64,000 nucleotides of DNA from the NCBI GenBank assembly GCA_025060455.1, contig JANXBY010000033.1, positions 1 to 64,000 on the forward strand. Direction: 5' to 3'. Shown here in pieces: positions 49,413 through 58,344 of this stretch. Each line of letters starts with the position of its first letter. Position 1 is the stretch's first letter. The notes under the pieces were generated by a model. The model worked only from the letters and a program-made list of their open reading frames with translations. It did not search any database and was not told the origin of the DNA. The DNA comes from Armatimonadota bacterium. GTDB lineage: Bacteria > Sysuimicrobiota > Sysuimicrobiia > Sysuimicrobiales > Sysuimicrobiaceae. Both the position numbers and the translations under genes were made by a program.

Positions 49413-51212
49413 GTGCACGTCTTGCGCCTGACCGCATGTTTCGCTGCCCTGTTGTGCGTGGCGTGGGCGTGGTCCGGCCCTGGGAGCGCCCAGGGAATCC
49501 CCACCCCGGCACCGACGGCGACCCCGGGGAGTACACCGTCTCCCTCCCCCTCCCCGAGCCCGCGGCCGGCGCGCATCACGGACATCGTGGTGCTGGGCAC
49601 CCAGAACGTCTCCCCGGAGGTGGTGTACGGGGCCATCGGCTCCCGGGCAGGTGAGCTGCTGGACCAGGACCGGGTGCGCCAGGACGTGGAGCAGATCCTG
49701 GCCACGGGGCTGTTCGCGGATGTGGTGGTGCGCCTGCAGGGCACCGAGGACGGCGTCCAGCTGGTCTTTGTGGTGGTGGAGAACCCCGTGGTGCGCCGGG
49801 TGGAGATCACCGGCAACACGGTGGTGCCCGCGGAGGAGCTGCGGGCGGCCCTCGGCGTCGCCGAGGGCCGCGTGCTCAACACCGTGGACCTGCGGGCGGG
49901 CGCCCGGGCGGTGGAGAAGCTTTACCAGGACCGCGGCTACGTCCTGGTGCGGGTGGCAGACGTGGAGGTGACCGAGGACGGGACCCTGCGGGTGGTGGTG
50001 CGGGAGGGCACCCTGGAGCGGGTGGAGCTGCGGGGTCTGGTGCGCACGCGCCCTGCTTTCGTGCAGCGGCTGCTGACCCTGCGGGAGGGGGAGGTGTTCA
50101 ACCTGCAGCGGGTGAACCGGGACCTACAGCAGGTGTTTGACACCGGCCTGTTTGACAACGTGCGCGCCCAGCCCCAGCCGGGCAGCGACCCGGACAAGGT
50201 CCTGCTGGTCATCGAGCTACAGGAGCGGAGCAGCCGCGAGTTCGGGTTCGGGCTGGGTTACAGCCCGCAGCAGGGCATCCTGGGCAGCGCCCAGTTCGCG
50301 GAGCGCAACCTGCACGGCATGGGTCGCACCCTGGTGCTGTCCTACCAGCGCAACGTGAGCTCCCTGGTGGGCGGAGTCACAGACACCCTACTGAGCGGGC
50401 AGCCCGCGGAGAACATCGTCATCCAGTACCGGGACCCGTGGTTCGGGCAGCGGGGCCAGTCCCTGGCGTTGGAGCTGCACGACACCAACCAGCTGGTGGA
50501 TGACACCACCCTGAACGTGCAGTACTTCATGCGGCTGGAGGGCGGGTCCGCGGTGCTGTCCCGGCGGCTGTCCAACGAGCTCACCGCGAGCCTTGCCCTG
50601 CGGTCCGAACGCACGGACTTTACCGTGGTCCAGGGGAGCTCCGTCCCCCTCACGCCGGGCTTGGTCCACGCCCTACGCGCGGAGGCCACCTACGACCTGC
50701 GGGACGAGCCCCGCAACCCGCGGCGCGGTTCGCGCACCACAGCTTCCGTGGACTACGCCTTCCGGTTTTTCGGGGCCGACTTCGAGTTCCTGAAGTACCA
50801 GGCGGAGCACGTGCATTACTTCCCGCTGTGGGAGGGCACCCTGGTGGGCCGGCTGAAGGCGTCCGCCTCTTCGGGGACGCTGCCCATCCAGGAGCAGTAC
50901 ACCCTCGGCGGCCAGGCCAGCGTGCGGGGCCTGCCGATCCTGTCCGACCGGGGGAACAGCGGGCTGGTGGCCAGCGTGGAGTACCGGCTGCCCCTCACGG
51001 CCCTGTTCCCGGACCTGCGGGACATCGCGGCGGTGGTGTTCGCGGACGCAGGCGGGGTGTCGGACTCCGGATTCGGGTTCGTGGACGCCTGGCAGTTCAG
51101 CTACGGGGTGGGCGTGCTGGTGAACTCGCCCATCGGGCCCATCCGCATCGACTACGCCATCGGGCCCGACGGCCGGCCCCAGACGTGGCTGTACTTCGGG
51201 CACCCGTTCTGA
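49413..51212 (+). CDS. bamA: outer membrane protein assembly factor BamA (Omp85 family)
   Basis: 599-aa outer-membrane protein. Signal peptide (VHVLRLTACFAALLCVAWAW, cut near GSAQ) and a short Pro/Thr-rich spacer precede three POTRA domains (about residues 55-127, 127-200, 200-275; VVRRVEITGNTVVPAEELR is typical) and a 16-strand-type barrel (about 278-599). The barrel has the Omp85 VRG motif in QASVRGLPI and ends FGHPF, matching the C-terminal aromatic signal. Three POTRA repeats instead of five is usual outside Proteobacteria. GTG at 49413 follows GAGGAGG. It inserts beta-barrel proteins, including the LPS translocon. Confidence 0.93.
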   Translation: MHVLRLTACFAALLCVAWAWSGPGSAQGIPTPAPTATPGSTPSPSPSPSPRPARITDIVVLGTQNVSPEVVYGAIGSRAGELLDQDRVRQDVEQILATGLFADVVVRLQGTEDGVQLVFVVVENPVVRRVEITGNTVVPAEELRAALGVAEGRVLNTVDLRAGARAVEKLYQDRGYVLVRVADVEVTEDGTLRVVVREGTLERVELRGLVRTRPAFVQRLLTLREGEVFNLQRVNRDLQQVFDTGLFDNVRAQPQPGSDPDKVLLVIELQERSSREFGFGLGYSPQQGILGSAQFAERNLHGMGRTLVLSYQRNVSSLVGGVTDTLLSGQPAENIVIQYRDPWFGQRGQSLALELHDTNQLVDDTTLNVQYFMRLEGGSAVLSRRLSNELTASLALRSERTDFTVVQGSSVPLTPGLVHALRAEATYDLRDEPRNPRRGSRTTASVDYAFRFFGADFEFLKYQAEHVHYFPLWEGTLVGRLKASASSGTLPIQEQYTLGGQASVRGLPILSDRGNSGLVASVEYRLPLTALFPDLRDIAAVVFADAGGVSDSGFGFVDAWQFSYGVGVLVNSPIGPIRIDYAIGPDGRPQTWLYFGHPF

Positions 51213-51219
51213 CCTGTGG

Positions 51220-51225
51220 TAGGAT
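51220..51225 (+). promoter_or_regulatory. extended -10 box before the first skp-like gene
   Basis: TGGTAGGAT: TGn followed by TAGGAT, eight bases after the bamA stop. It may start an internal transcript for skp-lpx-lpt. Confidence 0.4.
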
Positions 51226-51279
51226 GCGCAGGGCGCACGGGCACGCGGCCGTGCGGCCCCCAGACGGGAGGGAAGGACC

Positions 51280-51729
51280 GTGGACCGGAAGACAAAGTGG
51301 TTGCTGGCGGTGGTGGCGGCGGTGGTGGTGCTGGCGGTGGTGGCGGCGGTCACCACCGCGGGCGGGGGCCCCACAGGCGGGGCCCTGGTGGTGGGCTACG
51401 TGGACATGCAGCGGGCCCTGGACGCACACCCCAAGAAGGCCAGCTCGGAGGAAGCCCTCAACCAGTTCGCCCGCGCGAAGGCCGCGGAGCTGCGGCGGCT
51501 GGCGCAGAACAAGTCGCCCGCGGAGCAGGCGGACCTGGCCCGCAAGACCCAGGAGGAAATCCTGCGTCGTCGCGCGGAGCTGCTCGCAGCCCTGGACAAG
51601 GACATCCGGGCCGCGGTGGAGCGCGTGGCGAAGCGGGCCGGGGCAGCCGTGGTGCTGGACCGTACGGTGGTCCTGTACGGCGGGGTGGACCTGACGGACC
51701 AGGTGGTCCGGGAGCTGCAGGGGCGTTAG
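51280..51729 (+). CDS. Skp/OmpH-like periplasmic chaperone (first of three)
   Basis: 149-aa exported protein: N-terminal membrane segment (WLLAVVAAVVVLAVVAAV), then the OmpH opening VGYVDMQRALDAHPKKASSE, a charged helical tentacle (RAKAAELRRLAQNKS; ARKTQEEILRRRAELLAALD) and the closing strand AGAAVVLDRTVVLYGGVDLT. OmpH/Skp proteins hold unfolded outer-membrane proteins in the periplasm for BamA. GTG start with GGGAGGGAAGG upstream, 67 bases after bamA. Confidence 0.8.
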   Translation: MDRKTKWLLAVVAAVVVLAVVAAVTTAGGGPTGGALVVGYVDMQRALDAHPKKASSEEALNQFARAKAAELRRLAQNKSPAEQADLARKTQEEILRRRAELLAALDKDIRAAVERVAKRAGAAVVLDRTVVLYGGVDLTDQVVRELQGR

Positions 51730-51770
51730 GGCGGCTGCGAGTTCGTGGGACCTGCGGGGCGGAGGCGGCG

Positions 51771-52982
51771 GTGAAGGCCTGGCGGGCAGCGGTGCGGGTG
51801 TGCTGCGCGCTGTGGGCTGCGGCGGTGCTTTCGGGCTGCGCACGCCCGGTGGCGCGGGAAAGCTCGCCTCCTGCGTCTTCGAGCCCCGCGGCCCGGACGT
51901 ACCGGGTGGCGGTGGTGGACCTGGACCGCATCGCCCAGCAGCACCCGCGGGCGCGGGAGCTCAGGGAGCTGCGACGGCGGATCGCGCAGACGGAGGTGGC
52001 CCTGATGGTGCCGCCACCTCCGCCCCCGCTGCCGGTGCCCTCGGTGGCGCCCGTGGGCCGGCAGGTGCGGGAGGAGGCGCAGCGGGAGCTTTCGCGGTAC
52101 GCGGCGGAGCTGCGGGGGGCGTACCGGCGCGAGCTGGAAGCCCTGGAGCGGCAGGCCCGGGCCGAGCTGGACCGGCTCGGGCAGCAGCTCCAAAGCGAGG
52201 CGCAGGAGCAGCTGAAGGCGCGGCAGCAGCAGGTGCAGGAGGAGCTGCAGCGCAAGGTGGAGGCACAGCGGCAGCAGATGCAGGCCAGGGTCCGGGCTTA
52301 CGAGGAGCAGGTGGCCCGGGAGTATCGGCTGCCTCTTCTCAACCTGCGGCTGAAGCTGGAGACCGTGCAACATGCGGACCGCCAGCAGTACGACCGGCTG
52401 CTGCAGGAGTACGAGCGGCTGCAGAAGGAGCGGGACGCCAAGATCCAGGCGTACGCGGAAGCCCAGCAGAAGGAGCTCCAGGAGTTCGCACGGGCGGAAG
52501 AGCAGAAGGCCCGGGAGGCCCTGGAGGCGTATCGGAAGGAGCTGGAGGAGCAGACACGGTCCCGCCTGGCGGAGCGCGAGGCGGAGCTCCGGGCCCAGCT
52601 GAGGGCAGCAGCCCAGGAACGGGAGCGGGAGTTCCAGCAGAGGGTCAGCGACCGGCAGCGGGCCCTGGAGCGGGCGGCCAGCGCCCAGGCCCAGGGGGCC
52701 GTGCAGCGGGCCCAGGAGGAGCTGCGGAGGGTGGTGGAGGCCGCCCAGCGGCGGTATCAGGAGGAGCAGCGGATCCGTCAGGAGCAGCTGCGCAAGGAGC
52801 TGGATGCCCTGCGGGCCCAGCAGGCGAGCCTGGAGGCCACCATCCTGGCGGAAGTCCGGGTGGAGGTGGCGCAGGTGGCCCTGGAGCAGGGGCTGGACTT
52901 GGTCCTGGTCCGCCACGTGTCCAACCTGAAGGCCACCGACATCACCGACGTGGTGCTGCGGAGGTTGCAGGGGAAGCGATGA
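51771..52982 (+). CDS. long Skp/OmpH-like lipoprotein (second of three)
   Basis: 403-aa lipoprotein. Lipobox AVLSGC ends a short signal peptide (Cys at about residue 24). The OmpH opening YRVAVVDLDRIAQQHPRARE and ending GLDLVLVRHVSNLKATDITD frame an unusually long coiled coil, about residues 100-350, rich in Glu, Gln, Arg and Ala (for example EELQRKVEAQRQQMQARVRA). This is more than twice the usual Skp length, so it could span much of the periplasm. A Pro stretch (PPPPPPLPVPSVAPV) marks its start. GTG at 51771, GGAGG five bases upstream. Confidence 0.75.
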   Translation: MKAWRAAVRVCCALWAAAVLSGCARPVARESSPPASSSPAARTYRVAVVDLDRIAQQHPRARELRELRRRIAQTEVALMVPPPPPPLPVPSVAPVGRQVREEAQRELSRYAAELRGAYRRELEALERQARAELDRLGQQLQSEAQEQLKARQQQVQEELQRKVEAQRQQMQARVRAYEEQVAREYRLPLLNLRLKLETVQHADRQQYDRLLQEYERLQKERDAKIQAYAEAQQKELQEFARAEEQKAREALEAYRKELEEQTRSRLAEREAELRAQLRAAAQEREREFQQRVSDRQRALERAASAQAQGAVQRAQEELRRVVEAAQRRYQEEQRIRQEQLRKELDALRAQQASLEATILAEVRVEVAQVALEQGLDLVLVRHVSNLKATDITDVVLRRLQGKR

Positions 52983-53377
52983 GGACGGTCGGCGCGCTGG
53001 CCTTGGTGTGCGCGGCGTTCCTCGTGGGGTGCGGCCGGCCCGCGGTGGGCGTGGTGGACACCCAGAGGGTGCTGAACGAGAGCGTGTTGGCCCTCTCCTA
53101 CCAGAAGCAGCTGAACGACCGCGAAAAGCTCCTGGCCGCGGAGCTGTCCATCGCGGCCCAGCGGCTGGACCGGAGGGCCCTCGAGCAGCAGCGGCTGGCC
53201 TACCTCCGGGAGCTCCAGCAGCTCCGCGCGGAGCTGGAGGAGCGGCTGAACCGCCGCCTGCGGGAGGTGGTGGAGGAGGTGGCCCGCCGGGAGCGGGTCC
53301 GGATCGTGCTGGTGAAGAGCGCCGCGGTGGTGGGTGGGAAGGACCTCACCGACCAGGTCTTGGAAAAGCTCCGCTAA
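52979..53377 (+). CDS. Skp/OmpH-like lipoprotein (third of three)
   Basis: 132-aa protein with a lipobox (AAFLVGC, Cys at about residue 18), the OmpH opening [20 protein letters not shown], a short coiled coil ([20 protein letters not shown]) and the closing [20 protein letters not shown]. Its start overlaps the stop of the preceding gene (ATGA). It repeats the Skp theme in compact form; the three paralogues may form a mixed trimer or serve different clients. Confidence 0.75.
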   Translation: MRTVGALALVCAAFLVGCGRPAVGVVDTQRVLNESVLALSYQKQLNDREKLLAAELSIAAQRLDRRALEQQRLAYLRELQQLRAELEERLNRRLREVVEEVARRERVRIVLVKSAAVVGGKDLTDQVLEKLR

Positions 53378-53408
53378 GGCTTTCCGTGGAGCTGCCTTGG
53401 CGGGACCC

Positions 53409-54434
53409 GTGACCCTAGAGGAGCTGGCGCGGCACCTGGGCGGGCGGCTGGAGGGCGACGGCCGCGTGGAGGTGGTGCGCGTGGCCAGCCCGGAGTCGTG
53501 CGGGCCGGGCGCGGTGTGCGTGTGCGCCTCCGCGCAGGCCTTGCAGGTGGCCGCGGAGCGAAAGGCGGCGGCGGTGGTGGTGCCGGAGGGCCTGGCCTGT
53601 AACCTGCCCGCCGTGCGGGTGACCGACCCGCGGCGGGCGCTGGCGGCGCTGTTGGAGCTTTTGGGCCCCAGGCCTCACCACCCGCAGGGGGTGCATCCCG
53701 CGGCGGTGGTGCACCCGACCGCGCGGCTGGGGCCGCAGGTGGCCGTGGGGGCGTTCGCGGTGGTGGAGGAAGGAGCCACGGTGGGCGCCCGCACCGTCCT
53801 GTACCCATTCGCGTACGTGGGGCCGCACGCCTCCGTCGGGGACGACTGCGTCCTGTACCCTCACGTGGTGGTGGGCGAGCGGGTGCAGGTGGGCAACCGC
53901 GTGGTGCTGCACGCGGGCTGCGTCCTGGGCTCCGACGGCTTCGGGTTCGTCCCGGGCCCGCCCCACCACAAGATCCCGCAGGTGGGCACCGTGGTGGTGG
54001 AGGACGACGTGGAGATCGGCGCGGGCACCACGGTGGACCGGGCTACCCTGGACGCCACCCGCATCGGGGCCGGCACCAAGATCGACAACCTGGTGCAGGT
54101 GGCGCACAACGTGCAGATCGGCCGAGGGTGCCTGATCGCCGCCCAGTGCGGGATCGCGGGCAGCGCGGTGCTGGAGGACGGGGTGGTTCTGGCGGGTCAG
54201 GTGGGGGTCGGCGACCACGTGCGGATCGGCCGCGGGGCGGTGGTGCTGGCCCAGAGCGGGGTGACCAAGGACGTGCCGGCGGGCGCCACCGTGTACGGTC
54301 ACCCCGCGCAGCCCCGGCAGGACGAACTGCGGGAGCAGGCCGCACGCCGCCAGCTGCCGAGGCTGCTGGAACGGATCCGCCGCCTGGAGCGCCTGGTAGC
54401 CAAGGAGGAGGACGCCGGAAAGGGAGTCGGCTAG
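53409..54434 (+). CDS. lpxD: UDP-3-O-(3-hydroxymyristoyl)glucosamine N-acyltransferase
   Basis: 341-aa lipid A enzyme adding the N-linked acyl chain. The N-terminal uridine-binding domain ([20 protein letters not shown]) and the hexapeptide beta-helix ([40 protein letters not shown]) are typical, with active-site His in [12 protein letters not shown]-terminal helix [20 protein letters not shown]. GTG at 53409 was chosen for the family N-terminus, with no strong Shine-Dalgarno. It follows the skp genes as in many diderms. Confidence 0.92.
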   Translation: MTLEELARHLGGRLEGDGRVEVVRVASPESCGPGAVCVCASAQALQVAAERKAAAVVVPEGLACNLPAVRVTDPRRALAALLELLGPRPHHPQGVHPAAVVHPTARLGPQVAVGAFAVVEEGATVGARTVLYPFAYVGPHASVGDDCVLYPHVVVGERVQVGNRVVLHAGCVLGSDGFGFVPGPPHHKIPQVGTVVVEDDVEIGAGTTVDRATLDATRIGAGTKIDNLVQVAHNVQIGRGCLIAAQCGIAGSAVLEDGVVLAGQVGVGDHVRIGRGAVVLAQSGVTKDVPAGATVYGHPAQPRQDELREQAARRQLPRLLERIRRLERLVAKEEDAGKGVG

Positions 54435-54519
54435 AAGCCTGTCCATGGAGGCCGGAACGTGCGCAGGCAGAGCTCCTCAAACATCTCGCCAGCGATTTTG
54501 AGGGTGGTGTAGCCGGTCG

Positions 54520-56286
54520 ATGCCCGTCCGTACCCTGCTCTCCGTCTCAGCCCTCGTGGTACTGCTCCTCAGGCCGTGGGGGCCTGCGGCTTCGGCGCCG
54601 GTGGTTCAGGTGATGCCGGAGGGATCCCGCTGGGCCATCCGGGTGAACGGGGTGGTGGCGCTGCGCCTGCGCGGTCCACAGGCTTCTGAGCGGGCGCGGG
54701 AGGTGGCGCGGCGGCTCGGTGGCCTCCCTGCGCACGCGCACGTCACGTTGGCGCCTGACGAAGGTTTCGTGGACGTGTACGTGTCCGGTCGGAGGGTGGT
54801 GCGCGTCGACCGACTCGAGGCCCGGGCCAACCACACGTCGCCGTACGCCCTGGCCGCGCAGTGGGCCCAGCGGCTGCAGACCGCCCTGTCCGTCCGCACC
54901 CTGAGCCTGCCGACCTCCACCGTGGTGCTGCCGGTGGGCGGCAGCGAGCTGGTGAAGGTGCGCACCGTCCCGCCTGGACAGCCCGCGGTGGGGCCGTATG
55001 ACCACCGGGTGGTGGACGTGCGGTGGGAGGACCCCCAGCGGCTGCGCCTGGTGGGCAAGGCGGTGGGCAAGACGACCGTCCCGCTCCAGTACGGCCCTGC
55101 CCGGCGGGAGCTCCACGTGTGGGTGCGGCCGCTGGCCGGCCGGCTTCCAGACCGCGTGGAGGCGGTGGTCACGGGCGACCCCGCGCCCGCGGACGTGGTG
55201 TGGGAGGCGGTGCTGCGGTCCCTGGAGCGCGCAAGCCGCACGGAACCCGGCGCCTTCCTGGAGGCAACCCGGGGCGAGCTGCCGGCCCTGCGGCCGGGGG
55301 AGGCGTGGGAGGGAGCACTGCCCGCGCGCATCCGCAGCCCGTTCGCCCTGCCCGTGGAAGGTCAGGTGTCGGTGACCGTCCGCAACCAGCAGCTGGAGCT
55401 GGCAGCCCCGTCTCGCCTGCTGATCAGCAACAACCCGGAGCGCATCTCCGCGGACGGGATCCTGTTCCGGGAGGTGGTGGGCCCCGGGGAGTCGGTGCGG
55501 ATGCTGTACCACCACCAGAACGGGGCCGCTCGGGACAAGGTGGTGACCGTGTGGCTGCGCAACCCCAACCCCCGCCCCGCCCGGGTACACCTGCAGCTGG
55601 CTTCACCCAACGCCTGGCACGACACCATGGGGGTGGGACACGCGGCCGCGCGGCGGTTTCTAGAGCTGGTGGGGCAGAAGGCAGGGTACGTGTTGGAACT
55701 GCCGGCCCGCGGAGACCACCGCTTCACCACCCAGCGCACCCCTCCCGAGCACGTGGTGTCCGGGCTGCTCCAGGTGCAAGTGCTGGAAGGCGGGCCGTTG
55801 GAGGTGTCCGTGAGCGTGCGGACGCCGTACGTGCTGGACCGAGCCGTGCGGTGGGAGCTGGGGCCCGACGAGAAGACTCACCCCAGGGGGGTGTTCGGGG
55901 CGCCGCAGGTGGACGTGCAGGCGGAGCTGGTGGTGGGGCAGCCGTGGAGCACGGAGATCGGCCGCAGCCGGCAGCTTCGGGATCTCAGGACCGGGACGCT
56001 GCTGGAAGGGGACTACGGGGTTACCTACCGGCTGCGGCTGTCGATGTACAACCCCACGGACGCGCCCGTCACGGTGGAGCTGGTCTTGGTGGCCGCCTCC
56101 GGCCCCGCGTACGCCACGTTCCTGGTGGACGGGCAGCTGGTGGACCTCAGGTTCCTGGCGGCCGGCCGCAGCGCGCCGGTGTTCTCCGCCACCCTCGGGC
56201 CGAGGGAGGTGCGGCCGGTGGAGCTGGTGACCATCCCCGAGGCGGCCTCGTGGTATCCCGTGCGGCTGCATTGGAGGACCCGTTGA
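54520..56286 (+). CDS. secreted protein of unknown function in the lpx operon
   Basis: 588-aa exported protein (signal peptide RTLLSVSALVVLLLRPWGPA, cleaved near ASA). Residues about 30-125 form a small domain ending in YALAAQWAQRLQTAL. Residues about 126-215 look like a Big/pilus-assembly-N type beta domain (TVVLPVGGSELVKVRTVPPG; DPQRLRLVGKAVGKTTVPLQ). The rest is beta-rich with NNPERISADGILFREVVGPG and VTYRLRLSMYNPTDAPVTVE, resembling immunoglobulin-like folds. I do not recognise the whole protein. It lies between lpxD and lpxC, and its stop overlaps the lpxC start (TTGA), so it belongs to the operon; a surface or translocon role is possible. Confidence 0.7.
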   Translation: MPVRTLLSVSALVVLLLRPWGPAASAPVVQVMPEGSRWAIRVNGVVALRLRGPQASERAREVARRLGGLPAHAHVTLAPDEGFVDVYVSGRRVVRVDRLEARANHTSPYALAAQWAQRLQTALSVRTLSLPTSTVVLPVGGSELVKVRTVPPGQPAVGPYDHRVVDVRWEDPQRLRLVGKAVGKTTVPLQYGPARRELHVWVRPLAGRLPDRVEAVVTGDPAPADVVWEAVLRSLERASRTEPGAFLEATRGELPALRPGEAWEGALPARIRSPFALPVEGQVSVTVRNQQLELAAPSRLLISNNPERISADGILFREVVGPGESVRMLYHHQNGAARDKVVTVWLRNPNPRPARVHLQLASPNAWHDTMGVGHAAARRFLELVGQKAGYVLELPARGDHRFTTQRTPPEHVVSGLLQVQVLEGGPLEVSVSVRTPYVLDRAVRWELGPDEKTHPRGVFGAPQVDVQAELVVGQPWSTEIGRSRQLRDLRTGTLLEGDYGVTYRLRLSMYNPTDAPVTVELVLVAASGPAYATFLVDGQLVDLRFLAAGRSAPVFSATLGPREVRPVELVTIPEAASWYPVRLHWRTR

Positions 56287-57095
56287 GACACCGCACCGTG
56301 GTCCGTCCGGTGGAGCTCGTAGGAGTGGGCGTGCACACCGGAGAGCCGTGCAGGGTCCGGATCCTGCCGCGTCAGCTGCCGGGGCTGTTGCTGCGGGCGA
56401 GGGACGGGCAGCCGGTGGAGCTCGGGCTGGCTGCGGTGGAGTCCACGGAGCGGAGCACCTGCGTGGCGGGCGTGATGACGGTGGAGCACCTCTTGGCCGC
56501 TCTGTGGGTGGCGGGAGTGACTGCGGCGGAGCTGGTGGTGGAAGGGGGGGAGATACCGGCCATGGACGGCAGCGCGCTTCCCTTTTGGAGCGCGATCCGC
56601 CGCGTGGGGACCCAGCCGCTGGAAGCAGAACGCCCTCTGCTGGAGGTGACAGAGCCGCTGTGGGTGCGGGACGGGGGCCGGCTGTGCGCGGCGCTGCCCT
56701 GCCCGGGGTTGCGGGTCACCTACGTGGTCCGGCTGCGAGACCGGCCGGCCCAGGCGGTAGACCTGGAGGTAGACGAGCAGACCTTCGAGCGGGAGCTGGC
56801 GCCAGCCCGCACGTGGGGGTACGCGGACGAGGCGGAGGACCTGTGGGACCGCGGGCTGGCTTTGGGAGCTTCCGAGTCCAACACGCTGGTCCTGGAGGGA
56901 GGAGCGTATCGGAACCGGCCGCGGTACGAGGATGAGCCCGCGCGGCACAAAGCCGTGGACCTGCTCGGGGACCTGGCCCTGCTGGGAGCGCAGCTGCGGG
57001 CGCACGTGGTGGCGGTGGCAGCCGGGCACGAGCTTCACCTGGCGCTGGCCCGGGCCCTGGCGGGCCAGTCAGGCTCGGACGGGAGGTGTCGATGA
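56283..57095 (+). CDS. lpxC: UDP-3-O-acyl-N-acetylglucosamine deacetylase
   Basis: 270-aa zinc amidase, the committed step of lipid A synthesis. Zinc ligands His69 (in MTVEHLLAAL), His222 and Asp226 (RHKAVDLLGD), the base Glu68 and catalytic His249 (GHELHLA) are all visible, as is GVGVHTG near the N-terminus. The TTG at 56283 overlaps the previous stop and has GGAGG upstream. The protein is a little shorter than the 300-aa norm, and not fused to FabZ. It leads into fabZ with an ATGA overlap. Confidence 0.92.
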   Translation: MRHRTVVRPVELVGVGVHTGEPCRVRILPRQLPGLLLRARDGQPVELGLAAVESTERSTCVAGVMTVEHLLAALWVAGVTAAELVVEGGEIPAMDGSALPFWSAIRRVGTQPLEAERPLLEVTEPLWVRDGGRLCAALPCPGLRVTYVVRLRDRPAQAVDLEVDEQTFERELAPARTWGYADEAEDLWDRGLALGASESNTLVLEGGAYRNRPRYEDEPARHKAVDLLGDLALLGAQLRAHVVAVAAGHELHLALARALAGQSGSDGRCR

Positions 57096-57541
57096 CCGTA
57101 CAGATCCGGGAGATTCTGGACTACCTGCCGCACCGCTACCCGTTCCTGCTGGTGGACCGGGTGCTGGAGCTGGACCCCGAAGCCGGGCGGATCGTGGCGC
57201 TGAAAAACGTCACCATCAACGAGGAGTTCTTCGTGGGCCACCTGCCGGGCAACCCGGTGATGCCGGGCGTGCTCATCGTGGAGGCCCTGGCGCAGGCCGC
57301 GGGCGTGCTGGTGCTGTACAAGATGCACCTGCCCGGCCGGCTGGCGTACTTCGCCGCCGCGGATGGGGTACGGTTCCGGCGGCCCGTGGTGCCCGGCGAC
57401 CAGCTGCGCCTGGAGGTCCAGCTGGAGTGGATCCGGGGCCGGCTGGTGCGGGTGCAGGGCCGGGCCACCGTGGACGGGCAGGTGGCCGCGGAGGGCACGC
57501 TGACCTTCTCCCTCAGCGAAGAGGGAAACCGGCCGCGATGA
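57092..57541 (+). CDS. fabZ: (3R)-hydroxyacyl-ACP dehydratase
   Basis: 149-aa hot-dog enzyme of fatty-acid elongation. LPHRYPFLLVDRV, GHLPGNPVMPGVLIVEALAQ with active His50 and Glu64. ATG at 57092 with GGGAGGT upstream; overlaps lpxC. Its place between lpxC and lpxA balances 3-hydroxyacyl-ACP use between fatty acids and lipid A. Confidence 0.95.
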   Translation: MTVQIREILDYLPHRYPFLLVDRVLELDPEAGRIVALKNVTINEEFFVGHLPGNPVMPGVLIVEALAQAAGVLVLYKMHLPGRLAYFAAADGVRFRRPVVPGDQLRLEVQLEWIRGRLVRVQGRATVDGQVAAEGTLTFSLSEEGNRPR

Positions 57542-58344
57542 GCGCGGAGCCGCGGATCCATCCCACCGCGGTGGTGCACCCCGCCGCCCAGCTGCACCCC
57601 ACCGTGCGGGTGGGACCCTACGCGGTCATCGGCCCGCACGTGGAGGTGGGCGAGGACACCGTGATCGGTCCGCACGTGGTGCTAGAGGGGTACGTGCGCA
57701 TCGGGAAGCGCAACCGCATCCACGCGGGGGTGGTGATCGGCAGCGAGCCCCAGGACCGGTCCTTCCGCGGGGAGCGCAGCTACGTGGTGGTGGGCGACGA
57801 CAACGTGCTGCGCGAGTACGTGCAGATCCACCGGGCCACCGGGGACGGCCAGGCCACGGTGGTGGGAGATCGCAACTACATCATGTCCATGGTGCACGTG
57901 GCCCACAACTGCCGGCTCGGCTCGGACATCGTGATCGTGACCGGGTCGGGGCTTGCGGGCCACGTGCGGGTGGACGACGGAGCGCAGATCGGCGGGATGG
58001 CCGGGGTGCACCAGTTCGTGCGGATCGGGCGGCTGGGCATGGTGGGCGGCATGGCCAAGCTGACCACCGACGTCCCGCCGTTCATCCTCGTGGACGGGGT
58101 GCCGGCACGCGCCCGGGGCCTCAACCGGGTGGGTCTGCAGCGGGCGGGGGTCCCCCGGGACGAGCTGGAGCGGCTTCACCGGGCCTTCCGGCTGCTGTAC
58201 CGCGAAGGGCTGTCCCTACCCCACGCCCTGGAACGCATCGTGGGGGAGGTGGGGGAAGAGGGGCTGGTAGGAGAGCTGGTGACGTTCCTGCGGGAGCAGC
58301 GGGGCTCCCGGCGCGGACTGGTCCGCGCGGATCGGCAGCCATGA
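57538..58344 (+). CDS. lpxA: acyl-ACP-UDP-N-acetylglucosamine O-acyltransferase
   Basis: 268-aa first enzyme of lipid A synthesis. The beta-helix starts IHPTAVVHPAAQLHPTVRVG; catalytic His123 lies in MVHVAHNC; GSEPQDRSFRGERSYVVVGD and HRATGDG and NRVGLQRAGVPRDELERLHR are family marks. ATG overlaps the fabZ stop. Chain-length specificity cannot be read with confidence. Confidence 0.94.
   Translation: MSAEPRIHPTAVVHPAAQLHPTVRVGPYAVIGPHVEVGEDTVIGPHVVLEGYVRIGKRNRIHAGVVIGSEPQDRSFRGERSYVVVGDDNVLREYVQIHRATGDGQATVVGDRNYIMSMVHVAHNCRLGSDIVIVTGSGLAGHVRVDDGAQIGGMAGVHQFVRIGRLGMVGGMAKLTTDVPPFILVDGVPARARGLNRVGLQRAGVPRDELERLHRAFRLLYREGLSLPHALERIVGEVGEEGLVGELVTFLREQRGSRRGLVRADRQP

Noticed and set aside
54435-54519. 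Short frames in the lpxD to next-gene gap
   Set aside because: Two 16-20 codon frames with ATG or GTG exist but have no family similarity and overlap each other; most likely untranslated leader.
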